Shown piece after piece: positions 25,991 to 34,362 of a stretch of 64,000 nt of DNA. Position 1 is the first letter of the stretch, and every line of letters begins with the position of its first letter. The stretch is from contig JBKJPX010000108.1 in the NCBI GenBank assembly GCA_046594215.1, positions 65,537-129,536 on the forward strand, given 5' to 3'. The position numbers were made by a program, and so were the translations under genes. This stretch comes from Panacagrimonas sp046594215. Lineage in GTDB: Bacteria; Pseudomonadota; Gammaproteobacteria; Nevskiales; Nevskiaceae. Under the pieces are notes generated by a model. That model saw nothing but the letters and a program-made list of their open reading frames with translations. It was not told the origin of the DNA and made no database searches.

Positions 25991-26503
25991 TCAGCGGCGA
26001 CGGTCGCTCCAGTGATGCCCGTTGTCATGGCGATCGTGGTCATGACGATCATTACGATCGTTGTCGTGGCGGTCGTGATCGCGCCAGCCACCGCGATCGT
26101 GGTCGTTCCAACCACGGTGACCGTCGTGATCGTCACGGCTGTAGCGCACATGGCGATCGTAGCGGTCGCGGTACTGGGGGTAGTAATGCACCTCGCGACG
26201 CGGAGGGCCGTAGTCGTTGCGGTAGTGATCGTGACCGCGGTAGTAGTTGCGGTCCCCACCACGGTAGTAGTCGTTGCGATGGCTGCTGTGGCCGTTGCCG
26301 TCCACCGCGATATACGCGCCGGCCGCCGCACCGATCACCGAGCCCATGACGGCGCCATCCTGGCCGCCCACGCCATTACCCACCACGGCGCCCACAACAC
26401 CGCCGAGCACGCTACCCAAGACCGCGTCGCCACGGTCGCCCGCGAAAGCAGGCGCGGTCATACCGACCAGGAGACCGCCTGCCAGCACCAGAATCTTTTT
26501 CAT
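25991..26503 (-). CDS. Glycine-zipper exported protein with long His/Asp/Arg tail, copy 3
   Basis: 170 residues. Signal peptide MKKILVLAGGLLVGMTAPAFA, a glycine zipper (AVLGSVLGGVVGAVVGNGVG and AVMGSVIGAAAGAYIAVDG), then about 100 residues dominated by Asp, His, Arg and Tyr: YYRGGDRNYYRGHDHYRNDY and, at the end, many DRHDNDR-type units. The tail is of low complexity and likely disordered; it could bind metals or polyanions. The plan equals that of the genes at 23349 and 23775 but the tail is much longer. A strong terminator follows the gene. Confidence 0.75.
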   Translation of the reverse strand: MKKILVLAGGLLVGMTAPAFAGDRGDAVLGSVLGGVVGAVVGNGVGGQDGAVMGSVIGAAAGAYIAVDGNGHSSHRNDYYRGGDRNYYRGHDHYRNDYGPPRREVHYYPQYRDRYDRHVRYSRDDHDGHRGWNDHDRGGWRDHDRHDNDRNDRHDHDRHDNGHHWSDRRR

Positions 26504-26621
26504 GTTCGTGACCCTCTCCGATTGAATCCCAGGATTCCCAATCTACGGAGAGCCGTTGAACCGGATCTGAACCAAATTCATATCGCGACGCACCATTTTC
26601 AGTCGCCTTGTCGGTTCAGTT

Positions 26622-27923
26622 TCAGCCCCAGAGATAGTCCTCGCCACCGGGACGCAGGTGCGCGAAATCGCGTTCGACTTCCTCCAGCGTCAGCACGTCG
26701 CCGCCGCCGCCGGTACGCGCCGGATCCGTGCCCACGTGGCGCCCCATCTCCATGCGCCCGATCTGGTTGCGATGCACCTCGTCGGGTCCGTCGGCCATTC
26801 GCAGCAGCCGCGCGGTCGCGTAGGCCGAGGCGAGGAAGTGATCGTTGCTCGTGCCGCCGCCGCCGAAAATCTGCATCGCCCAGTCGACGATGCGGCATGC
26901 CGTGAGCGGCGCCGCAACCTTGATCATCGCGATCTCCGCGCGCGCGGACTTGTTGCCCGCGCGGTCCATCATCCCGGCCGCCTTGAGTGTCAGCAGGCGC
27001 GTCTGCTCGATCGCGATGCGCGCGTCGGCGATACGCTCGAGCGTCACCGTCTGCTGACCGAGCGTGCGTCCGAAGGCAGTGCGGAATTCCGCGCGGCGGC
27101 ACATGCGTTCGAGCACGCGCTCGCACATGCCGATCAGGCGCATGCAGTGGTGGATGCGCCCCGGGCCCAATCGTCCCTGTGCGATCTCGAAACCGCGCCC
27201 TTCGCCGAGCAGCACGTTGCTCGCCGGCACGCGCACGTTCTCGAACACCACCTCGGCGGCGCGATCGGGCACGCCGTAGAAGCCCAGCACGGGCAGCGGC
27301 CGCAGCACGCGCACGCCTGGTGTGTCGCGCGGCACCAGGACCATCGACTGCTGCCGGTGCTTGTCCGTCGAGTCGGGATCGGTCTTGCCCATGAAGATGA
27401 TGATCTTGCAGCGCGGATCCGTAGCGCCCGTCGTGTACCACTTGCGGCCATTGATGACGTAGTCGTCGCCCTCGCGGCGAATGGTGCTGCCGATGTTGGT
27501 CGCATCGGAGGACGCCACGAGCGGCTCTGTCATGGCGAACGAGGAACGGATCTCGCCCGCGAGCAGCGGTCTGAGCCATTGCTCCTGCTGCGCCGGAGTC
27601 CCGTACTTCGCCAGCACTTCCATGTTGCCGACGTCGGGCGCGCTGCAGTTGAACACCTCGGGCGCGAGCAGCGAGCGGCCCGTGATCTCGCACAGCGGCG
27701 CGTAGTCCAGGTTGTTGAGCCCGCTCTGGTGGGTGAACACCAGGTTCCAGAGCCCAGCCTTGCGCGCCAGCGGCTTGAGTTCCTCCACCACTGCCTGCAC
27801 GCCCCAGGGTCCGGCGATCTCCGACTCGCGGTAGTAGCGCCGCTCGTTCGGATAGATGTGCTCGGCCATGAAATCTTCCAGGCGCTTCTGGAGCTCGACG
27901 ACGCGCGGGCTGGGATCGAACAT
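26622..27923 (-). CDS. Acyl-CoA dehydrogenase (ACAD10/11-like)
   Basis: 433 residues, FAD-dependent alpha,beta-dehydrogenation of acyl-CoA in the cytoplasm. Seen: YAPLCEITGRSLLAPEVFNC, SSFAMTEPLVASSDATNI (FAD/substrate loop, Ser-Ser-Asp as in the ACAD10/11 group), NGRKWYTTGATDPRCKI, the RLGPGRIHHCMRLIGMCERVL segment and the C-terminal AMQIFGGGGTSND followed by ARLLRMADGPDEVHRNQIGR. This C-terminus is typical of the ACAD11-type enzymes that act on long or modified chains. Start at MFDPSPRVVE is the first sensible ATG. Divergent from pirin over 131 bp. Confidence 0.92.
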   Translation of the reverse strand: MFDPSPRVVELQKRLEDFMAEHIYPNERRYYRESEIAGPWGVQAVVEELKPLARKAGLWNLVFTHQSGLNNLDYAPLCEITGRSLLAPEVFNCSAPDVGNMEVLAKYGTPAQQEQWLRPLLAGEIRSSFAMTEPLVASSDATNIGSTIRREGDDYVINGRKWYTTGATDPRCKIIIFMGKTDPDSTDKHRQQSMVLVPRDTPGVRVLRPLPVLGFYGVPDRAAEVVFENVRVPASNVLLGEGRGFEIAQGRLGPGRIHHCMRLIGMCERVLERMCRRAEFRTAFGRTLGQQTVTLERIADARIAIEQTRLLTLKAAGMMDRAGNKSARAEIAMIKVAAPLTACRIVDWAMQIFGGGGTSNDHFLASAYATARLLRMADGPDEVHRNQIGRMEMGRHVGTDPARTGGGGDVLTLEEVERDFAHLRPGGEDYLWG

Positions 27924-28054
27924 GATCGGGTCTCTGATACGGACGAGCCCGCATCGTCGCGGTACCGGCGCAGCACCACAAGCGCCGTTCGGCATCAGCC
28001 CCGGTGAGCACACATAATCATCGCCCCTTCGCCAAAGATCACGAGGCACACCGC

Positions 28055-28942
28055 ATGGCGCACCCCGCACTCCAGCGCATCGAGGCGAGCAGCACGACGC
28101 TGGGCGAAGGCATGCAGATCCGACGCGCGATCCCTACACGCGAGCGCCGCATGGTCGGACCCTGGTGCTTCCTCGATCACTTCGGTCCGGTCGACGTGAC
28201 GCAGGGCGAAGGCATGCGCGTGGGACCGCATCCGCACATCGGACTGCAGACCGTGACCTGGCTCTATGACGGCGAGATCGTGCATCGCGACAGCCTCGGC
28301 AGCCTGCAGCCGATCGTGCCCGGCCAGCTCAATCTCATGACCAGTGGCCGCGGCATCTCGCACTCCGAGGAATCGCCGGAGGTCCGCCCGGCCGGCCTGC
28401 ATGGCCTCCAGTTCTGGATCGCCCTGCCCGACGTCGCGCGCGAGATGCCGCCCGCGTTCGACCACTACCCCGCGCTGCCGCAGCTCGAACACGAGGGACT
28501 GCGCTGCACGCTGCTCGTCGGTGAGGCCTTGGGCGCGGTGTCGCCCGCGCGCATGCACTGGCCCGTGATGGGACTCGACGTCGAGGCGCCGCGCGCACTC
28601 GCGGCCCGCGTACCGCTCGATCCGGGCTTCGAGCACGCGCTGCTGGTCACGCAAGGGGAGGTCGAGGTCGAGGGAGAGACGATGAAGCCCGGCGCCTTGC
28701 TGTACCTCGGCGATGGTCGCAGCCACTGCGCCTTGCGCACCCAGGGACCTGCGCGTCTCGCGCTGATCGGGGGGCGCGCGTTCGCAACCGCGGTGCTGAT
28801 GTGGTGGAACTTCGTCGCCCGCGAAAAGGACGAGCTCACGGCCGCCGTTCACGAGTGGAACGCGGCGCACGAGAAGTTCGGAGCCGTTCATGGATACGAC
28901 GGCGCCTCGCTGGTGGCGCCGCTGCCGCCCTGGGCGTCCTGA
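28055..28942 (+). CDS. Pirin family protein (bicupin)
   Basis: 295 residues, two cupin domains. The metal site of pirins is complete: H59 and H61 in GPHPHIGLQTVTWL, H103 and E105 in SGRGISHSEES. MVGPWCFLDHFGPVDV and PGQLNLMTSGRG are conserved pirin blocks. In bacteria pirins can be quercetinases or modulators of central metabolism; which applies here is not readable. The ATG at 28055 follows ACGAGGC; a GTG 17 codons upstream is less likely. Divergent from the acyl-CoA dehydrogenase, convergent with the lipoprotein hydrolase. Confidence 0.92.
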   Translation: MAHPALQRIEASSTTLGEGMQIRRAIPTRERRMVGPWCFLDHFGPVDVTQGEGMRVGPHPHIGLQTVTWLYDGEIVHRDSLGSLQPIVPGQLNLMTSGRGISHSEESPEVRPAGLHGLQFWIALPDVAREMPPAFDHYPALPQLEHEGLRCTLLVGEALGAVSPARMHWPVMGLDVEAPRALAARVPLDPGFEHALLVTQGEVEVEGETMKPGALLYLGDGRSHCALRTQGPARLALIGGRAFATAVLMWWNFVAREKDELTAAVHEWNAAHEKFGAVHGYDGASLVAPLPPWAS

Positions 28943-29038
28943 CCACGTCGCTGCGGTAGCGAGCAGCGCGCGCCGCGGCGCGGACGACGTCCGGGATCTA
29001 CATTCCAGTTGCGGGCAAAAGTCCCGGCGACCGCGCCG

Positions 29039-30601
29039 CTACGGGGGCAGCGGGCAACCGCGGCGGATGTCCTCGCAACGTTGCACGAAGCCGCTGCGAT
29101 CCGGAAAGTAGCGCGCCGAGCGATAGCGATAGCTGAGCTTGACCGCGCCCTGGGCGCCACCGTCGTCAAGCAGGCGCGCATCGGCGTCCGCGTAACCCGG
29201 CTCGCTGACGTTCTTCAGCCAGCGATCGAACCACGCGAGCGTGTAGTGCGTGATCGCGGGAACGCCCCAGCCGCCGCGGCAGGCGCCGGCGGTCACGTCC
29301 GGGCACCAGGACGTGCTCGGAAACGTGGGGATCAGCGAGTAATCGAAGTGCGTGGTTCCCTGGAAGGTAAGCGCCATCACGGGTTGTCCCGCCGCGACCC
29401 ACGCGCGGTACGGAATCTTGTGCGCCTCGATCTCGGGCGGCGCGACATAGGGCGTCGGCACGAGGCCGTAGTCGGCGTGGAAGCTCAGCGCCGGAATGCG
29501 CACCCCGATCACGGGCCGCTGCCCGAGCGTGCCGATCCGGATCAGCGCCGCTTCGAGCTCCGGCGTCAGCGGCAGGTTCTCGGAGGGCGCGAAGCCGGAT
29601 CCGTCGGGCGCCGTCAGGCTGTCCCAGGCGACCGCAACCTTCACGGGGTTGTGCGCGTCCATCACGCCCGGCCAGGTGGCGCCGCCCGGCGCGTCGTAGC
29701 CCTGCACGATTGACACGGCGATGGCGCCCAGCGAGTGGCCCGCGATGCCCAGGCGCGTGGGATCGACGCTCGCGTGAATCGGGTTCCACGCCGTCATCGC
29801 GGTCGGGTAGCTCGCGGCGCAGGTCGTATTGTGCGGATATGGCGTGGCGGGGGTGGAGCGGAAGAAGTCGATCGCGTCGACCAAGCCTTCCCAGAACACT
29901 TTCGGATTGGCGTTGCTGCCCTGCTGCAGCGAAGGCGTCTGCCAATCGGAGCGTCCCTGTCCGCGAGGATCGAAGGTGAGCACCGCGTATCCCGCGCGCA
30001 CCAGCGCCTGCGCGGCCCACCAGTAGCCCGTTTCGGGCGCCTGCACCGAGCCGTTCACGATGACCACGCCCGGCAGGCGCGCGCTTGCGCCCCGCGGTCG
30101 CCACACGCGGCCGGACAGGCGCGCGCACTCGTGGTCGTAGAACAGCACCGGCGTGACCTCGGCCTCGCCGGTATAGAACGGCGCGCCGTCCGCGCCGGTC
30201 GCGGAGGGATACCGGAACGGATCGCCCGCGCAGGGCAGGCCGTAGGTTGCGCACAACGGCGTCACGGCGGTGTTCGCCGAGGGCAGGCCCAGCCAGCTCG
30301 GATCGGCGAGCGCGCGCTGGCTCCACTCGGTGGTGCTCAGGTCCGACTGCTCCAGCAGGCGCGCCTGGAACGCGAGGTTCAGCTGTTCGAGCGGCGCCTC
30401 GCCCGTGCGCGCGTAGTTGGCGGCCTCGCACTGCGTCCATTCCAGCGACGGGTAAGTGAACGCATCGCAGCTGCGATCGATCACGGCCACGGTCGGTCGC
30501 ACCGGTTGCACACCCTGGTCCATGCCGCCCGAGCCTCCGCTGCAGGCGGCGAGCACCGACAAGGCGAACGCCATCGGAGCGGTAAAAACTGACGGCCTCA
30601 T
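29039..30601 (-). CDS. Lipoprotein alpha/beta hydrolase
   Basis: 520 residues. Lipoprotein signal FALSVLAAC with lipid Cys C20, followed by SGGSGG. The hydrolase domain starts about residue 150: LPGVVIVNGSVQAPETGYWW, YAVLTFDPRGQGRSDW (oxyanion region), and the nucleophile elbow GIAGHSLGAIAV with S290; GTTHFDYSLIP near the end probably provides the catalytic His. Several extra Cys (DRSCDAF, TQCEA, PLCATYGLPC, CPDVTAGAC, RGCPL) suit disulfides in an exported protein. An ester- or peptide-cleaving enzyme anchored in the envelope; the substrate is unknown. Nothing adjacent forms an operon with it. Confidence 0.82.
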   Translation of the reverse strand: MRPSVFTAPMAFALSVLAACSGGSGGMDQGVQPVRPTVAVIDRSCDAFTYPSLEWTQCEAANYARTGEAPLEQLNLAFQARLLEQSDLSTTEWSQRALADPSWLGLPSANTAVTPLCATYGLPCAGDPFRYPSATGADGAPFYTGEAEVTPVLFYDHECARLSGRVWRPRGASARLPGVVIVNGSVQAPETGYWWAAQALVRAGYAVLTFDPRGQGRSDWQTPSLQQGSNANPKVFWEGLVDAIDFFRSTPATPYPHNTTCAASYPTAMTAWNPIHASVDPTRLGIAGHSLGAIAVSIVQGYDAPGGATWPGVMDAHNPVKVAVAWDSLTAPDGSGFAPSENLPLTPELEAALIRIGTLGQRPVIGVRIPALSFHADYGLVPTPYVAPPEIEAHKIPYRAWVAAGQPVMALTFQGTTHFDYSLIPTFPSTSWCPDVTAGACRGGWGVPAITHYTLAWFDRWLKNVSEPGYADADARLLDDGGAQGAVKLSYRYRSARYFPDRSGFVQRCEDIRRGCPLPP

Positions 30602-30770
30602 CGGATCTCCTTTTCTGGACCTGCGCCCGGATGGCGCGAGTGTGCACCCGAAGCGGCGCGCGGGCCTCGTGCGCGGCCGGCAAGCTGCGCGGTCTCGGCG
30701 ACGCCGGCCCCCCCCGGCGACGTGGCACGGTTCGCGCTTTTGGAATGTCCCTTACGCGCGGGAGAACCGC

Positions 30771-31532
30771 ATGCGGATCACACGATCCTCGCTGCTGATG
30801 ACCACCACGCTGTTGCTGAGCAGCCTGCTGTCCACGCCGGGGCACGCCGCCATCACGGCGCCGCTGAACGAGCTGTACCGCACCACGCCGGCGCCGCCCA
30901 AGGACCCCGACTCGGCCAACGCCTGGGTCAAGGACGGCAAGGTGGTGGCGCCCGAGATCCTGACCCTGGAGTCGGACCTGCAGGCCGCAGCAGCCGCCGC
31001 GCTCGCGGACGCGGCCCACGCCACCGCGGCGAAGACCTCGGGGGGCCAGGATTCAGCTGCTGTCATGGCCGCCGCGAACGGCTACCGCGCGTACGTCGCG
31101 GCGAACGAAGGGCCGAACTCGCCCGCTTCCGTGCTCGGCGGACGCGTGAAATGGCTGGCCGGTCGATTCAACGGATTGAAGAAGCGCGTCGCGGGCACCG
31201 AACGCGAGACCGAAGTCCGCGAACAGGAACTCGCCTCGTACCGCACGCTGTTCGCGGATTGGCAGGCCCAGCGCGGCCCGATCCTCAACAAGGCGCAGGC
31301 CGAACTTTCAGCGGCAGGCGATCCCACCGCCATCGCGTCGGGCGAGGCCCGCGCGTCCGTGCAGCGCTATCGCGCCGCGATGCTGGACGAGATCGAGGTG
31401 CTGCTCGGCCTCACGCGCTTCTCGGTCGAACGTGCGACGGGCCTTGCGACAGCAGAAACGGCCCCGACGCTGCCGAACGCGAACACGCTGTGGGATTTGA
31501 TGGTGGACCCGCGCAAGAAGCCGGCGTCGTGA
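30771..31532 (+). CDS. Exported protein of an unassigned family, copy B
   Basis: 253 residues. Signal peptide TTTLLLSSLLSTPGHA (cut near 25). The mature protein starts APLNELYRTTPAPPKDPDSA and then AWVKDGKVVAP, followed by an Ala-rich helical part, NEGPNSPASVLGGRVKWLAG, LFADWQAQRGPILNKAQAEL and YRAAMLDEIEVLLGLTRFS. These blocks align in order with the protein at 1634-2443, 29 kb away, which has PASVVGKRARWLH and LFLDWQAKRRG at the same places. Function unknown. RBS GGGAG lies eight bases before the ATG. A nested hairpin follows the stop. Confidence 0.75.
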   Translation: MRITRSSLLMTTTLLLSSLLSTPGHAAITAPLNELYRTTPAPPKDPDSANAWVKDGKVVAPEILTLESDLQAAAAAALADAAHATAAKTSGGQDSAAVMAAANGYRAYVAANEGPNSPASVLGGRVKWLAGRFNGLKKRVAGTERETEVREQELASYRTLFADWQAQRGPILNKAQAELSAAGDPTAIASGEARASVQRYRAAMLDEIEVLLGLTRFSVERATGLATAETAPTLPNANTLWDLMVDPRKKPAS

Positions 31533-31538
31533 TCCACC

Positions 31539-31609
31539 TGGCCTGGATGAAGCCCGGAGGTCCCGCTGCCCGTTGATGGAGGGACGCAGCGGGACTTAGG
31601 TCCAGGCCA
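31539..31609. terminator. Nested hairpin between convergent genes
   Basis: Outer arms TGGCCTGGA (31539-31547) and TCCAGGCCA (31601-31609); inner arms GTCCCGCTGC (31560-31569) and GCAGCGGGAC (31586-31595). All arms are perfect. The position between two converging stops fits a bidirectional terminator without T-runs. Confidence 0.6.
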
Positions 31610-31617
31610 AGCTGGAC

Positions 31618-32499
31618 TCAGTGCGTCCGCGCCATCCAGTCGGCGATGCGACTGCCGATCAGGTCGGGCGCGTCTTCCTGCACGAAGTGCAGCCCCGCGC
31701 CGATGTCCACGCTCTCCAGCGCCGGCAGAGTCTCCTGGTAGCGGCTGGCGTCGGCCGGTGTGACCAGGATTCCCGGCGTTCCCCAGAACAGCAGCTTGGG
31801 CACCTTCGATCCGCGCAGCCATTCCATGTACGCCTGCACCGTCGCGACGACATCGGGCGGCTCGCCTTCGATGGGCAGGTCGCGCGGGAAGCTCAGCATG
31901 GGCTTGCGCGAGGCGCGTTCGCCGAACGGCGCGCGGTAGTGCGCCATCTCTGCTTCGGTGAGGCCGCGCGCGACCGCGCCCGGCAGCACTTTTTCGATGA
32001 ACACGTTCTGGTCCAGCACGAGTTCCTCGCCCGCGCCGGGCGTCCGGAAGGCCTGGAACAGCGGACGGATGCCTTCGGGCCAGTCGTTCCAGGATTTCAC
32101 CGGTGAGATGAATTCCATCATCGCGATGCGCTTGACGCGCGCGGCGTTGCGGCGCGCCCAGTTCAGGCCGATGGCCGAACCCCAGTCGTGGATCACCAGC
32201 GTGAGGGTCTTCAGTTCCATCTTCTCGATGAAGGCGTCGACATAGCGCACGTGATCCTCGAAGCGGTAAGCAAGCTCCGGCTTGTCCGACTTGCCGAATC
32301 CGACGAGGTCCGGCGCGATGCAGCGCGAGCCCTTCGCCACGTGGGGAATGATGTTGCGCCACAGGTACGAGGACGTCGGGTTGCCGTGAAGGAACAGCAC
32401 CACCTCGGCGTCCTTCGGACCGGACTCGATGTAGTGCATTCGCGAGCCGAGTACCTCGACGTAGTTCGGCGGGAAGTCGTAGCGATCGCTGATGGGCAT
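31618..32499 (-). CDS. dhaA: Haloalkane dehalogenase (DhaA/HLD-II type)
   Basis: 293 residues. Hydrolyses carbon-halogen bonds of haloalkanes to alcohols with water. The alpha/beta hydrolase fold carries the complete catalytic set of subfamily II: nucleophile D105 in VIHDWGSAIG, base H271 in GAGLHFVQED, acid E129 in MMEFISPV, and the halide-stabilising pair N40 (LFLHGNPTSSYLWRNIIPHV) and W106. Each lies exactly one residue before its counterpart in Rhodococcus DhaA, with which long blocks agree. LLFWGTPGILVTPADA is also family-specific. The enzyme should be active; its natural substrate is unknown. No signal peptide. A GntR regulator gene lies 156 bp upstream on the same strand. Confidence 0.93.
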   Translation of the reverse strand: MPISDRYDFPPNYVEVLGSRMHYIESGPKDAEVVLFLHGNPTSSYLWRNIIPHVAKGSRCIAPDLVGFGKSDKPELAYRFEDHVRYVDAFIEKMELKTLTLVIHDWGSAIGLNWARRNAARVKRIAMMEFISPVKSWNDWPEGIRPLFQAFRTPGAGEELVLDQNVFIEKVLPGAVARGLTEAEMAHYRAPFGERASRKPMLSFPRDLPIEGEPPDVVATVQAYMEWLRGSKVPKLLFWGTPGILVTPADASRYQETLPALESVDIGAGLHFVQEDAPDLIGSRIADWMARTH

Positions 32500-32655
32500 G
32501 GGCGTTCCGGTCAGGAAAAAGGAGCCACGGTGCGGACGACAAAGTCGTCGCGGGCCGCGAGAGCATCGAACTTTTAACCCGTTTCGCAGGCGGGCAGCAG
32601 TAGGGCGACGCCCGCCCTCACCTTAGCCGCGCAGGCTTGCCACTCGCCACCGCTT

Positions 32656-33423
32656 CTACTCCGTCGCGAAGGCCTCATCCGGCAGGTTCTTCACCTGCAT
32701 GCGGCTGCGGCGCAGATGGCTGACGACGATGCGATAGGCCTCGCGACTGTTGCCTGTGCGCATCGCGTCGTACAGCACGCGGTAATCGGCGAACTGCCGT
32801 TCGCGGTCGGCTGTCGCCAGGTAGGGATAGACCTGCATGCGCAGGATCTGCGTAGGCACAGCCGGATGGATGCGCGCCAGTTCGCGGTTGCCGGCGATGA
32901 CGAAGATCGCCTCGTAGAACGCGTTGCGGTCGATCGACAGCAGCACGCGATCGCCGATCGGGCCGTGCTCGCTGAGCTTCTCGTACGCGGCCTTGAGCAG
33001 CTTGCGGTTCTCGGGCGTCTTCATGTGCATCGCGGCCAGCCGCGCGGCCAGCCCCACGACGGCCTGCAGGGCCTGGAGCATGTCCACCACCTCGCGGCGC
33101 GTCATCAGGCGGATGTAGGCGCCCCGGTGCCGGCTCAGCGCGACGATTCCCTCTGCCGACAGGCGCTTGAGCGCCTCGCGCACCGGCCCGCGACTGACCC
33201 GGTGATCGCGCGTCATGTCCGCCTCGATCAGCCGTTGCCCGGGCACGAAGCGGCCCAGCAGGATGCCGTGCTTGATGGCGTCTACGACCTGGTCCGGCGA
33301 GCTGGGACCGTGACTCTCCGGCTCGGCCGAGGCGTCGATTTCAGGCTCGGTCGCGCCCACGCGCGGTTTGCCCTTGCGGGTGCCGCTCTTCGTGCCGCGC
33401 TGGCTGGTCGCGTCCGCGTCCAT
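32656..33423 (-). CDS. GntR-family regulator (FadR/FCD type)
   Basis: 255 residues. A charged N-terminal tail of about 45 residues precedes the winged helix: DQVVDAIKHGILLGRFVPGQ, LIEADMTRDHRVSRGPVREA and LKRLSAEGIVALSRHRGAYI are the GntR consensus. The C-terminal helical FCD-type domain has the motif SIDRNAFYEAIFVIAGN with DxxxE/His-like spacing and SHLRRSRMQVKN, which normally bind an acid ligand through a metal. Start at the ATG 33423; a TTG upstream would add seven residues. Divergent from an SDR gene and upstream of the dehalogenase; either is a candidate target. Confidence 0.85.
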   Translation of the reverse strand: MDADATSQRGTKSGTRKGKPRVGATEPEIDASAEPESHGPSSPDQVVDAIKHGILLGRFVPGQRLIEADMTRDHRVSRGPVREALKRLSAEGIVALSRHRGAYIRLMTRREVVDMLQALQAVVGLAARLAAMHMKTPENRKLLKAAYEKLSEHGPIGDRVLLSIDRNAFYEAIFVIAGNRELARIHPAVPTQILRMQVYPYLATADRERQFADYRVLYDAMRTGNSREAYRIVVSHLRRSRMQVKNLPDEAFATE

Positions 33424-33492
33424 TCCCCGGTTCCCCCTTCCCAAGTACCCGAATCCGACCCCGGCGACCGCCCCTAGCCCCGTTGTTGGTCG

Positions 33493-33506
33493 GGCAATAT
33501 TGTCCT
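33493..33506. promoter_or_regulatory. Possible GntR operator: GG-n-CAATATTG-n-CC
   Basis: In the 159-bp divergent region of gntR and the SDR gene, the symmetric core CAATATTG (33495-33502) is flanked by GG and CC, giving a 14-bp near-perfect palindrome. A short AT-centred palindrome suits GntR regulators, but no binding can be claimed. Confidence 0.3.
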
Positions 33507-33582
33507 ACGCTCTCCCGACTTTCCATTCCGGACGACGCCTCATGGGGTCGTTCCGGGACCAACAGAATCTGGAGGCGGGATC

Positions 33583-34362
33583 ATGGGTCGAGTGTCAGGC
33601 AAGGTGGTGCTGGTGACCGGCGCTGGCGACGGAATCGGCAGGGCCACCGCCAAGCTGTTCGCGAAGGAAGGCGCCAAGGTCTTCTGCGTTTCGCGCACGG
33701 CGTCCAAGCTCGAAGGCGTGGTCAAAGACATCCAGTCCGCCGGGGGCGAGGCAGCCTTCGCCGCCGCCGACCTGTCGAAGTTCGAACAGGCCCAGACCGC
33801 CTTCAACGCCGCGCTGGCTTCCTACGGTCGCATCGACATCCTCGTGAACGCCGCCGGGGTGGGCTACAGCTGGGAAGAGAAGAGCCCCGGCTCGATGAAC
33901 GAAACCGCGACCTGTGAGCCCGAGAAGTGGCGCGAAGTCATGGGCATCAACCTCGACTCGCTTTTCTACGTCTGCCGCCTCGCGGTGCCGCAGATGCAGA
34001 AGCAGCAGCGCGGCTCGATCGTCAACCTGGCCTCGATCTACGGAATGATCGGCGTGCCCAACGCCCACGCCTACACCGCGTCCAAGGGCGCGATCATCAA
34101 CTACACGCGCTCTCTGGCCGTGACCTACATCAAGGACGGCATCCGCTCGAACTGCCTGTGCCCGGGCTTCATCGACACCGGGATGGTCGCGTCGGTGACG
34201 CCGCTGTTCAAGGACCCCGCGATCGGCAAGCAGATCTCGCCGTCCGGCCGCCCCGGGACCGCGGAGGAGATGGCGTACGCCTGCCTGTTCCTGGGCTGCG
34301 ACGAGTCCAGCTACTGCAACGGCACGATCCTGGTGGCCGACGGCGGCAGCATCTCGCAGTGA
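33583..34362 (+). CDS. SDR oxidoreductase (3-oxoacyl-ACP reductase-like)
   Basis: 259 residues, classical SDR: TGAGDGIG at 12-19, NAAG at 89-92 (VNAAGVGYS), catalytic S151 in IVNLASIYG, Y164 and K168 in AHAYTASKGA. RIDILVNAAG and CPGFIDTGMV (nicotinamide part) are typical. ASGG-type cofactor choice is not clear; SRTASKLE after strand 2 with Arg38 suggests NADP(H). A polar insertion EEKSPGSMNETATCEPEKW widens the active-site side. A likely target of the divergent GntR. The start follows AATCTGGAGGCGGG. Its last 52 bases overlap the end of the convergent fatty acid hydroxylase gene. Confidence 0.9.
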   Translation: MGRVSGKVVLVTGAGDGIGRATAKLFAKEGAKVFCVSRTASKLEGVVKDIQSAGGEAAFAAADLSKFEQAQTAFNAALASYGRIDILVNAAGVGYSWEEKSPGSMNETATCEPEKWREVMGINLDSLFYVCRLAVPQMQKQQRGSIVNLASIYGMIGVPNAHAYTASKGAIINYTRSLAVTYIKDGIRSNCLCPGFIDTGMVASVTPLFKDPAIGKQISPSGRPGTAEEMAYACLFLGCDESSYCNGTILVADGGSISQ

